Positions 38,800 through 51,200 of a stretch of DNA of 60,000 nucleotides are shown here, piece after piece. Under the pieces are notes generated by a model. That model had not been told where the DNA came from, did not search any database, and was given only the letters and a program-made list of their open reading frames with translations. The stretch lies in assembly GCF_029227915.1 (NCBI RefSeq), contig NC_079883.1:7008001-7068000 (forward strand). Reading direction: 5' to 3'. Made by a program: the position numbers and the translations under genes. Positions within the stretch are counted from its first letter, which is position 1. Each line of letters opens with the position of its first letter. This stretch comes from Hydractinia symbiolongicarpus (taxonomy: Eukaryota > Cnidaria > Hydrozoa > Anthoathecata > Hydractiniidae).

Positions 38800-40305
38800 G
38801 TTATGGTATTTCCATCCCAATTAAAAATTGCCAAGTTATTCCTGTATTTAAAAAAGGATCAAAACTTGACTGTACAAATTACAGACCAATCTCTTTGCTA
38901 TCTTATATTGATAAAGTTTTTGAAAAACTGATCTACGTGTAGAGCAGTTTTTGTCACAACATATAATTTGTACTGTCAACAGTTTGGATTCAGGCAAAAA
39001 CACTCCACAGCAAACGCTCTCAAAAACATATGCCAAAATATTGTGGACGCACTTGATAATGGTTCGTATGTCTGTGGTGTTTTTATTGACCTCTTGACAC
39101 TGTTGACCACAAAATCCTCTTTAAAAAACTGTTCCAGTATGGTATTCGTGGCATTCCTCTTGATCTATTTCGCTCCAATCTGTCTGGTAGGCAACAATTA
39201 TTGGATCTAAATCCAGTTACAGATTTATTAGACATGGTGCACCGCAAGGATCCATACTAGGCCCCCTTCTGTTTCTCATTTATATAAATGACCTTCATTG
39301 TGCTATCAAATATTCACTGGTTCATCATTTTGCTGATGATATCAACTCAATATGTTTTAACGAGTCGTTAAACTCCCTTTCAAAAGAATCAACATGGATC
39401 TAAACTTTCTCAATGTCTCAAAGACAACAAAATCTCTTTGAATGCAAGTAAAACTGAATATATCCTGTTTAAGCACAAGCTTAAACCTATAAACTTTGAC
39501 TTCAAAATCTTCATCAACGGCAAAAAATATGCATTAAGTATCTTTGCATTTTACTAGATTTTGACCTTAGTTGGAAATCTCAGATAGAGCTATAGCACAA
39601 CTTCAAGACTGTTCCACAATATGTCACTAATTCTGTCTGCCATTCTATTTTTGGTAGTCACATATGTTGCTGCAATGAAATTTGGGGCCAACCAGGTCAT
39701 CACTTCATTGACCATATTTACTATCTTCAACATTGCGCAGTGAGAGAAACAGCAACAATCCCATTCCACCCCCTTTTCCTGGTTTGGTTCATATGAAAAA
39801 TGTAACTTTTCTTTATGCTTTCTCTATGCTTTCAATGTTGATTTTTCCCATTCTCATCAGACTCGTGGATCTACCCTTGGTCTGATAAATCTCCCCACTG
39901 TGTTTACCAAATCTTTTGTCTCAAATTCTATTCGAACACAGTCCATTCATTCATGGAATTTTGTTCAAAACGCTCTCCCTTTTACTCAGTCTCTCTCACC
40001 CCACCCAAGCTAAAATCCATGTTGACCCAGTTATTCTTCTCATTGTATAGCTAAGTATTAGTGTAATCAGTTCAAGTAATATTGTTTTGCACACATTTAT
40101 AGAATGTATAAAATTTGTATTTTTGTTTGGTTTGTTTTATTTATTCAAGGTGACCAACATCTTGTTATAGCTAGTGGCTAATAATATTGGTCTCCTTGAC
40201 AGTGTTGGCCCTATTTCAAATATTTGCTATTTAACCTAATCTTAAACAACAATGTAAAGCTATACTGTTGAATAAATAATTCTATTCTAATTCTATTCTA
40301 ATCTG
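38800..40305 (+). pseudogene. LINE fragment (Jockey/CR1-like), RT and 3' end
   Basis: Reading across several breaks: VIPVFKKGSKLDCTNYRPIS, LLSYIDKVFEKLIY, QFGFRQKHSTANALKNICQN, GVFIDL, then HHFADDINSICFN, which holds the catalytic ADD, and a C-terminal SIRTQSIHSWNFVQNALPF. The 3' end carries AATAAATAATTCTATT and short TTCTATTCTAA repeats, a LINE-type tail. Many stops and frameshifts: long dead. The order and family match the fragment at 31107-31912, which lacks exactly these blocks. Confidence 0.75.
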
Positions 40306-40310
40306 TATTC

Positions 40311-42060
40311 TTTAACTAGGTTTGTCATCATGTCCATTATCCACACAGCATTTGTGAACACAGCTTGTCTGTCTGAACACATAACAAGTTCATGGAAATT
40401 CCCAGATCGATAACACAGAGAATATTGTGGCTCTTTATTTTCTTTGAAATTGCCATTTCAAATGGTCATCACAGTACTAATCACCATTTGACAAACAATG
40501 CAAATTTTTGCATCATTGATAAAACCATTTAATTTTTATCGCTGAAACAACCTATCATTTCACCATAATTCTCTTTAAAAGAAGCAAGAAAATGTAAATC
40601 CAGCATGAAAAAATCTAAAGGAAAGTATTTTTCACAGTATTTTCATGTTTTCTCTTTAAAAAATCCGTAACTGAAGGTCTATCAAATTTAAACTTGACAT
40701 ATTCCCCTGTGAATAAATAAGATACGAAAATCTTTGAGAATCTATAGCTAGTGCTACCTACCTAGCTAAAGTTTTGTGAATAAAATTCATTGCTGCCCTC
40801 TTTTGTTTATCGTATTTTCTGGTATATAACCCGCTGGTTATATGTTGATTCTTACGACTTCCACTGTTGATGCAAGTTATAATGTGGTGAGGGCTACATG
40901 ATTAGTTTTATTATTTCTGTCATGTATTGTGACATTTAAAAGTTTATACATTTACTAGTGCAAACAAGCCAAGGTTTCCTTTATATTAACAGAATCTTTT
41001 GTGCATTGTTTTTCATTTATTTGTAGCTCTAACAACCTTACAAAATTGCGCAGCATGAAACAAAGCAGACATTGCACAACTTTAACAGTATATGTGTAGG
41101 CTGGAAAGAAATTAGGGTATACAAAGGAATTAATATAACTGCATGAGCGATCATATATGTAGTAACCTTACTTAGCCTATGTGATTTAATTTTTTTTTAC
41201 GCAGTGAAATTGCTTCATATTGCTATTGCTACCCAGTGCTCCTATTGAGCACATTGAAATGATTTGTTTCTGGTAATAGGGCATTATAGGAGGTATCATT
41301 TTTAGGTGTTATTGACGTATATTTCACAACCTGGTACCAAGGACTTTATTATTAATTTCTGTCAAATATATTGAAAAATGTTAATATTAAATGTATAAAT
41401 GATAATTTTCTTTTTTTATCTTCACTACCTGCAAGCAACAGGTGATCATTGGAGATATGAAAAATAAATTAAAAATACAATTAATAAGACACATGTAACT
41501 ATCTCCTCCCCATTGTAGCAATTTATTTATCATGCACACTGTGATTGCTGAGATTGAAATGGATAACAAAATTATATAAACATTAGAAAAGAATGTTTGG
41601 TACATCACTGTTACAGACAATCCGTGATAATTATTATACTGTTTATTATTATTTCGGCAATCAGAGACAAGGAAGTTATGACTGAGAGAGTCGCTGTTCA
41701 GAGACTTGGTACTTTTGTTGGGTTTCACGAGTTTAAATGTCCCCCACTTGTCTCCAGCAAGAAAAGAAAATTATGACACAGAAAAACAAACAAAAAAGCA
41801 GCCACACGGACATATTTATAAAATGATCCGGGTAAGTAAAAGGATTAAACTGTGTTTCCCTAAATAATCATCACATGCCATTTACATGGGCACAAACTGA
41901 TTCCATGGCTATAATTAACACTCATACCACTGCATCTGGGTCCAGACATTTATAAGCAATACTGTAAAGTTAGTTTCTGTGTCATATTTTGTATTTGTTC
42001 AAGTTTTAGATGTTTTCCTGTTTTAAACTTGTCAGGATATATGTAATATTTTTTTTTTCA
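40311..42060. other. Region upstream of the DCAF5-like gene
   Basis: No coding region recognised. At 40811-40894 is a repeat (CGTATTTTCTGGTATATAAC...) whose inverted relative lies at 55062-55153. The acceptor at 42060-42061 implies at least one exon upstream of 42062 somewhere in or before this region. Confidence 0.45.
40811..40894 (+). repeat. Dispersed repeat end, CGTATTTTCTGGTATATAACC
   Basis: About 84 bp, matched in inverted orientation by 55062-55153 with several mismatches. The sharp CGTATTTTCTGGTATATAAC terminus looks like the end of a DNA transposon. Confidence 0.6.
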
Positions 42061-42072
42061 GAAAAACTAATA

Positions 42073-42241
42073 ATGAAAAAGCATGATATGAATATGTTCT
42101 TTCTTCCAAAACAGTTGAATACAAAATGTTTCAGTAATCGACTGGATGTATGTAAAAATCTTTACAAAAGAGACTTAGTTGGTCATTATGGATGTGTCAA
42201 TGCTGTAAACTTTTCTAACGATGGAGATTTACTAGTTTCGG
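42073..42241 (+). CDS. DCAF5: DCAF5-like exon 1 (first coding exon seen)
   Basis: 169 bp of coding after TTTTTTTTTCAG. It ends in phase 1 at TCGG|GTTTGT and encodes the N-terminus and most of WD repeat 1 (GHYGCVNAVNFSNDGDLLVS). Confidence 0.85.
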
Positions 42242-45200
42242 GTTTGTATCTACTTCAGTTTGCAATTTTTAATAATTTGCTGAATATTTTGGTTTGACAC
42301 ATTTGTATTATAATGCTCATCCTATGTCTCTGTCCGATGGTTCCTAAGCCAAAATGGCAGTGACAGGTGAGTAGTGACATGCAAATTCTCATGGGTTTTT
42401 TCACAGGCTAGTGCTTTGAATTTTCGTAATATTTCATAGAGTGGTACATGCATTTGTGAATTATCTGTAAAGAAGTTGTTCAAAAGACTTCCAGATAAGG
42501 TGTTAATTCTAGAAAATGTATCAATTTTACTAGTTTTTTTTGGTGCAATGGTATTACCTGTAAAATCAATATACTAGTAATACCCACATTTTGCTTTTAA
42601 TTCCTCTGTTGTATAGCTGAGCAATACAATTTCAAGTTTTTTACCCAGCCTTTTTATTTACAGTGCTAGTAATCACATGTAAACACTTCCACACATGCTT
42701 ATAACATCCAAGTGTGCTAAAACACATGCCATTGTTGATATACCATGGCTTAAAAAAGCCAGTAAATGATTACTCATTTCCAAACTGATCAAGCAAAATT
42801 AAAGCAATAAAAAAGCAAGAGATTTTTCAAGAGGTTTGTTGCTTTGTACGTCAAACTACAAAATTTACATTGAGCTTCAGCTGGATTCTTAAAAATAGCT
42901 TCATATCACTTGTAGGTAGGAAATAATTGTAAACATTCTAAATTGTAATTAATTAATGATACCGCAAGGAAAATATATTTCTTTTATGGTCAAATTTTTA
43001 TTCTAAAATTTATCTGAAAGTATGTTTGCTCATTAAAAATTTTGTGATAAAAGTGCAGTTCGTCTATATTATAATACCCATATACATCTGTCTGTCTGAC
43101 TGTAAGGCAAAGTATACCAATTTTCTTTTTTAAATAACCAGTTTCTTTCTTTTACAGCTTTAGTCACAGTAATCACTCCAGTTCAGCTTTTGGAATTCCC
43201 TAGGGTCATGGTTGTGTGAGCCAAAGTATACCAAGTTTCTTCAGAAAATTAAAAGGATGGAATTGCATTTTGAAAGCTATTTTGATGGTCCTTTTTTAAC
43301 CTTTATATCTTCTAAATGCTGTATATTTAAAAAAATATTTGTTTTCTATACGGGATATTTCAAAGAATTTTTCAGTTATAAATTTTAAATAAACCAATTT
43401 TAACATATTGGCTGTAACGTACATCAGTAGCTAGCTAAAAAATTTTGTTTCATCCAACTTTTTTTTTTTTTTTTTTTTTTTTTCGTGTTATTTTCACCAA
43501 GCTCATTTTTAACATAACAAGAAAATTGCATATGCAGCTAGATAACATTCTATTACTTTTTTATGTTTACCTCCTATAACTGTAAATTATGGTTAATAGT
43601 AATTTAGCAACAGGCCAGAGATGTGTGCTTGTAATGCTTAATATCCTAAATGTGACTAGGTTGACTTTCAAGTGTATTGGTGAAACTAGCAGTTTATAGG
43701 CAACATGACTAAATAGTTTTAAAAAAGCAGTAGATCGTACCAAATATTGTTTTTCTTCCAATCAAAGACAAAGGCCTGCGGTCTTTTCATCCAATGACAA
43801 CTTTTGAGTACCTATTGAAATCTATATTACTAAAGCTTTATAATGGATTATTGCATGCGTCACATGTTTTATTGGCTTTGTGTTTAAGTATTTAAGAAGT
43901 CAAAGTGAATTGAGTGGTGGTCCAGAACCCTACTTATATCTTGCTGTGGGATGTGAAAGTTTGCCAGACAAGCCTAATAAATATTTTGGCCTGAAAAAAT
44001 AATAAAATAAAAATATTTTGACCTAAAATGATAACGACAAGCTTGTGTAGTTTAAAATTTTTTTAGCATATGCCTTGAAGAAATCATTTTGCTGAGAAAA
44101 ATTTCTTCTTTGTATTCGGTCAAATTTATTGTTTTCTTTAAAAACTCTCAACCCTATCTTAGGAAAGTATAGCTGCTACAAAACTATTTTTTATGCTAAT
44201 TCATTTATATTTGTCTAAGAGCACCCTATAACAACTTTCAAGCTATTAATCTTCTTTATAATCAAGTTATTGCATTTTGATATTCACGAAAATGGCAGAG
44301 TTCAATCATGACAATATGACCATACGGTTTGTTAAGTTCACCGCCCGTTATCAAAATTTGATCGCCTGAAATCGAAGTTGTTAATTTTATGTATTGACCT
44401 GTTGCGTAATGTCTTGTGTTGTCATGGTTATCGTATGGTTCATTTATTATTATCAAATGCTCGTTATATATATTTTTGTCATTAGGGATTTAATGTTTCT
44501 ATATGTATCTGTTTTATGTTCGAAATAGTTAGATTTTCAAGTTTCTAATCACTGTGTAACACGAATGCGTCCGTAGAAAAGTTTGAAAAAAGGTTAACAT
44601 ATTCAAATGCTAGGCGATTCATTTATTCATTCAAGTTTATACTTATATTTGTTATGTAAACTGAGGCAACTGGTGAGTTTTTTTTCTGTTACCTTTCAGT
44701 AATATTTCAGAATCATGTATATTAAAACTTGTATCAATATCATTTAGTTTAAATATTATTTACATTCACAAATACTGCATTACAAACAAGCCTTTTGATT
44801 TGTCTTATCAAGCCAGCTATGTTGCTGAAACATTCAAACAGACCGATTTATGCGACAACATTCACAAGTTTGAATTTCATCAAGTGACAAGGCTAATTAA
44901 GAAGTCGAAAATCGACTACAAAAGAAATTCATAGGATATGCTTCTAAAACTGATGTGTATACATTTTAAAGTCATTTTGAGAAGTTATATCTAAGAAAAA
45001 CTTCTTAGATGACCCTGCGTTATCTCTTGTGAGAAAGGAAGAAGACATCAATGAGATATGGAAACGTCTAAAGGTAGACTTCGGTGACCCAAGAATGACC
45101 AGTAAATTTGTTGAGGTCAATAACATGGAACCTATCTGGAAAGTGAGGGAACCATCACAAGTAGCTGAAAGACTGAGCAAAATTATCAATGTGGTAAAAG

Positions 45201-48200
45201 ATTTACTTGCCTTATCAAAGAAACTTCATATAGAGGAAAAGCTGTTTCATGGAGATGGTATGCAAATGATGTATAAACTTATTGGAGACAGTAGAGTAAC
45301 CAGATGGTTGCAGTGAAGACGATCTCGAAGGTGAAGCACAATGGCTCAAAATGATAGATTCTGGAAAAAGATCTAAAAATTCAGCAGCAAAGAGTGTTGA
45401 TATTTGAAGAACAAAAGCCAAGAACCCAGGACAAAAGGTACAAATTCAAATCTCATAACACTGAATATAAAAATCTTAATTTTAACAAGTGTTTTATATG
45501 TGAGGAGAGCGACCATGTTACAACAATTGGCCCAGATGGTTGCAAAGTTAGCAGTATTTTTTATGTCTTAAATTTGTAAATATGACACCATCTCAAAGAT
45601 TTTTAGAGTTGATCAAGAAAAAGCTGTGCTTCCAGTGTTTATTTCCTGGCGTAGATATCAATAGAAGCAAACACAAGGAAGGTAACTGCCAAAGAGATTT
45701 CTGCTGCAGACATTCAAGCCCTAATCGATATTCTACGAAAAAGCATGTCCTAGTTTGTGAAGATCATAAAGATACTGATGCCAACAAGCAACTTTTGGAG
45801 CAGTACAAGACCAGATGTATACTTAAGCGATCTAATCTTCCACCGTTTCCACCGTAAAGTTTCAGGTGATTTCAATTCTGACCACTGGATGTAAGTGAAT
45901 TAAATTTTGCGAAAAAGTGTCGTGGCAGAAAACCAGTAACTCATAACGCTGTTCCCTTAAATCTTACTAGACGCCACTGTTTCTAAAGTCTCCGAGATTT
46001 TTGATTTAACAGGAAAAACAACACCTATCACTGCATCTCTAAAGCTTGATTTACACCAACTCGTCATCCATGACCTGGACTGGAATGACACAATACCCGA
46101 CAGACTCCGCCCTATTTGGGAAACCAACTTTCAAATGATTCAAGAAATCAACAACATAAGATTTAAGCGGGCTGTCTTTCCTGATGATGCAATCAACCTT
46201 GATATGACTGGGGATGCCAGCAAATCGTTAGCTTGTGCGGCGATTTATGCCCAATTTTTTAGAAAAAATGGATCGTATTCATGCCAACTTGTCTTTGCAC
46301 GACCAAAATTAATTACTGAAGGTATGACTCCGCCAAGAGCGGAATTATTTGCCGCTACAATAAATGCGCACACTGGTGAAGTAGTTCGATGTTCCTTCAA
46401 GACCCACCGGAAAAATGGAGTAAAGCTTACAGACAGTCAGATTGTGCCTCATTGGATAAATAACAACAACCGTCCTTTAAAACAATGGGTTCGAAACCGT
46501 GTTGTAGAAGTCAGAATGTTCACAAAGCCTGAAAAATGGAGATATATTCAAGGAAATGATATGATTGCTGACATTAGTACTAGAAAATGAGCAAAATTGA
46601 CAGAAATCAACCAGAATTCAACCTGGATAAACGGGTTTGAATGTATGAAAAATGCGCTTGATCAATTTCCATGTAAAACTGTAGAAGAACTTCAGATTAA
46701 TGCATCAGAGATCAGCGCAGTTAAGAAAGAAGATGCGTTTTCAATTTATGATAATAATCCGTTGGAGTTTCAATGGTTTGATAAAAATTCTGTCAAAAGT
46801 TATCAAACTTTTGCTGTAAAGAGAAATGTTCCTGAAGACGTTTTAGAAAGGTACCAATTTTCTAACTACCTAATTGACCCTAACAAATATGGATTCAAAA
46901 GTACAGTTAGTATTATAGCATATGTGATCAGATTTATCAACAGGTTAAAGGATGCAAGGAAATCTGCCACAAACCCGACGAAAGCGAGTTTAAATATCAA
47001 GATCTTGAATGATTATGAAATTAAATCAGCTGAAACATATTTCTTTAAATTGCGTCAAGAGAAATCAAGTTTTTTATGAAGGAAAAACAATTTATGACGT
47101 TATCTTCGGAAAAAGATGGTATCTTTGGTGGTTCTACACTGGTAGAATTTTACAATCTCAACAAGTAAAAGTTGTCGGCAACATGACTGATGTTATAAAG
47201 GATCTGTCAACTGCAACCTTTCGTGTACCATTGGTCGAAAAACACTCCAATTGCTTACAGCATCATTAACGAAGTTCATTGGTTAATATAATATATTTTC
47301 CAGCAACTACGTTGTTAACAATATACACATTTTGTGTAAAAAAGTACAGGTTTTGTGGACTGCGAAAAAAATTTAACTTCACTAGCTGTTTTTGGTTTCC
47401 AGTGGTCACTGCCTGCTAGGGAAAATATTTATTAATAAGCACAGTGTTTATGCACATTGATGTCCATAGAGGTTGGTTAGACTAACCTAAATTTTAACAA
47501 CCGTAACTAACTTAATGAATTGTCTATCTCTATCTTAGTTTTTCAATTTTTTACAAACCTTGCCTTGTTAAAGCTGTTTTATGTTTTGCTATAATTTAAG
47601 TATAGCAGAAAGACAACATTTTTAATAGCCGGTTTTAATTTAAGCTAAACTTCTTTCACTATGCTATGTTTTTAACACATTTTCTTACTGGACAAATACA
47701 AAATTTATTCAGATTAATAATTCTTTTTTTTTTTCTTAGGTGGTGATGACCAGAGAGTGCTTTTATGGAATTGTAATGAAATAACATATATGGGGGAACC
47801 TAAACCTATCATAATGAAGGAAAGGCATATGTCAAACATATATTGCACAGCGTTTGATTGCAATAAGCTTAATATTTTATCTGCTGGTGAGTTGATCTTC
47901 TAAATTTAAGTCTCAGTTACTCTAACTGCTGAATAAATACTTGGGATTTTTTTTAAAAGAAACTTTCAGAATGTGATCATCATCATCATTATTCTCGGCT
48001 TAACATCCGTTTTCCATGCTAGCATGGGTTGGACGGGGTATATTAATGACCCTCTTCCAATCTGATCTAGACTGTGTTAGATCTAAACTCAACTTCCTGT
48101 GTATCAAATTTGTCCTTATAACCTCCTGCCAAGTCTTTCTCTAAATCTACAAAGGCAAAATAGAGATTCTTTCTCTTTCCTAAATACTTTTCCTGAAGCT

Positions 48201-51200
48201 GTCTGAGTAAAAATATTGCATCTGCAGTGCCACGCCCTGGAACAAAACCAAATTGCATCTTATCTACATCAATTTTTTTCCTAAGTAACTTTCAATCACT
48301 CTTTCAATAACTTTCATTACTTGATCAACCAACTTCAAACCTCTATAGTTACCTCCTTCTAATGCATCACCCTTGCCCTTGAAACAATTCCCTTCTACAC
48401 TCGACTGCAACTTACTCGGAATAGCACCATCCTTTGTAATCTGATTAGCAAGACTTGTAATAAGCTCAATTCCAATATATCCAGATGCTTTTACCATCTC
48501 TGCAACAATACCTGATACTCCTGCAGACTTACCAATCTTCAATTTCCTAATAGCCTCCACTACCCATTCTGTCTTGATCTGCATAGCTGGCCCTTCTACA
48601 ACATCATCATCATCAGACAAATTATACTCATCCCAATCAAACTCAGTGTTAAGCAACCTCTGATAATAATTCTTCCAAGCTACCTTTTTCTCCTCCTCTG
48701 TGCTAGCCAAAACACCTTCATCATTACGTATACACTTCTCACCTACAACATCTTGATTAGTCTTCTTCATTTGCTTTGCTATCTTGAATACCTCATTGCG
48801 CTGGTCTTCCCTTCTTAACACATCTGCAAATCTGTTTCTCTCTGCTTCTGATTTTGCCTTATACACTGCTGTACGAGCACGACGCTTAGCTTCTAAGTAA
48901 ATATTTTTACTACCACCTAACTTCCACTCTTTCCAAAGTTTCTTCTTTTCCCTTATGCACTGATCAACCTCATTAGTCCACCACCAGGTCTGTCTATGTC
49001 TAGCTGGTCCTTTCGTCCACCCACAGGTATCATCAGAAGCTTCCAGAAGACAATTCTTCAAAGACCATTGTGGGCTAACTGCTGAACTTTTGCACTAAAT
49101 TGTCTTGCTACAGTCTCTTCCTTCAACTTCCAGACTTTACAACGGGGCCTGTACTTTCCCTTGGCTTCTTTAACACTCTTCAAGATAATATCACAAACCA
49201 GCAACCTAAGCTGGGAAACACACTCTTCCCCCGATATAACTTTCACGTCCTTCACTACTTTCTTGTCTGACTTTCTAACCAGGAAGTAATCTATCTGTGT
49301 CTTTCAGCCACCTGACTCATGTTATCAGCCTACTCTGTTTCTTACTGAATGATGTGTTGCAAACCACCATGTCCGTTGCCATTCCAAACTCAAGCAATCT
49401 TTACCCTTCCTTATTTCTGCTCCCAAATCCATAGCCTCCATGCACACCTCTATAATCTTTAGATGACTTCCCAACATGAGCATTAAAGTCGCCGCCCAGC
49501 ATGACAAGTTCAATGTCTCCAAACTTTGATGTGACTAGTATTAACTCATAAAACTTATCTTTATCTTTCTCACTGAGTCCACACTGTGGAGCATAAACTG
49601 ACAAAAAAGTGACAATCCTATTACCTATCAAAATCTTTATCACTATAATAGGACTATTAACACGCATAACATCTATTACTTTTTCTACCCACTTCTCTGC
49701 AACGAATATGCCAACTCCTCCATATCCATCACTATTATCAATCCAAATAAGCTTATACCTTGCCCTCCTACCTTCCGAAAATCTCACTGAAGCTCCTCTC
49801 CACCTTACTTCCTGAACACAACACAAATCAACAAATCTACGTTCTAACATTTCAACTACTTCACCTGCTCTACCTCTCAGAGTACCAACATTTATACTAG
49901 CTATCCTCAATCTAGTGTTATCTACCTTGTGACATTCTAAAAATAAAATCCACTAAAAAAAATTGCAGCTACAACTGTATATTTTTTCCGAATAGAAATT
50001 CAGTTCTAGTGTTTTTTTCTACCTTACCCAACTGTTTGTGCTGTCCCAAAATTGTCTGATTCACTCGTAGGGAAATCATAAGATTGTTTTTTCCTTAGTT
50101 ATGATAACATACTCTTTAATGTCTTAGTAAGTAATCTTTTATGGAGAAGAATTGTAAAATCATGGCTTCTTAAGCAACACTATTAGCTCTGTTTAATTGA
50201 CAGACTCTAATAATCGCTGTGGTCAGCCGATCAGCTCTGGTTTAAACTTTATGAAACAACCCACTAAGTTACTGATCACAAAACTTTTATCCTGGAAGCC
50301 AAAATTGTGGACAGTCCATTTTCACAACTTCAGGGGACTTATTTGTCAAAACTGCAGATTAATGTTAATTAGTTGCTACTTGTCAATAAATAAACCTGTG
50401 GAAAAGTCCATTTAGGCAGAAGAACAATGTTCCCTAATTCAAATTTTAATGCCGGCAATGATGTCAGCAATTACCTGCCAATAGACAAAAACTGGTTTTT
50501 AGAAATTTATTTACCATTTACCTCCATTGTGTAGAGATTAAAACATTGATCAAGGAAGCAGATAGGATGTGACTTTAACAAACAGTCCAAAAGATTATTG
50601 AGGTGTATTTTGATGACGTTTTCAACTTTCAGGAGGTCTTCAATCATTTTAGTCCCATTTATTGACAGATATTTATACATTTTGGTCCCAGCAAGCCCCT
50701 AGTTACCCACGGGGGGAGATAACAGCAATTATTTCCATCCGTTTCTAATTTATTTATCCTCAAACTTGTATGTGCACTTCAATGGCTTCACTAACTTTGG
50801 TAGTACTATTTAAATAGCTGATGAACAAAAATTTTTCAAATTGCCGCATTCTTTAGGAGGAAAAATACATTTATGGAAAGGTTAATTTTGGCTTTACTCA
50901 GTATTTTCAGTCACAGACAAGCTTAGCCTAAGATATTGTAAGTTAATTTAGAACAACTTGTTAGGGGATTGTAGGTATACTTAAAAAAAAAGACAATTTA
51001 GATACACATTTTACGTTTGATGCGAATTAGCATGTTAAAACATACAAACATAACTTAAAACATACATTTATATAACAGATAATAAAATATTTATTTTTAT
51101 TTCTGTGTTTGACAGTTTTTAAGTTATTATATGTAGCCCTGTGTTTGCTGGTTAAAATTTGCTGGATTAAATTTTTACGTGCTCTGCAAGAGGAAATTGT

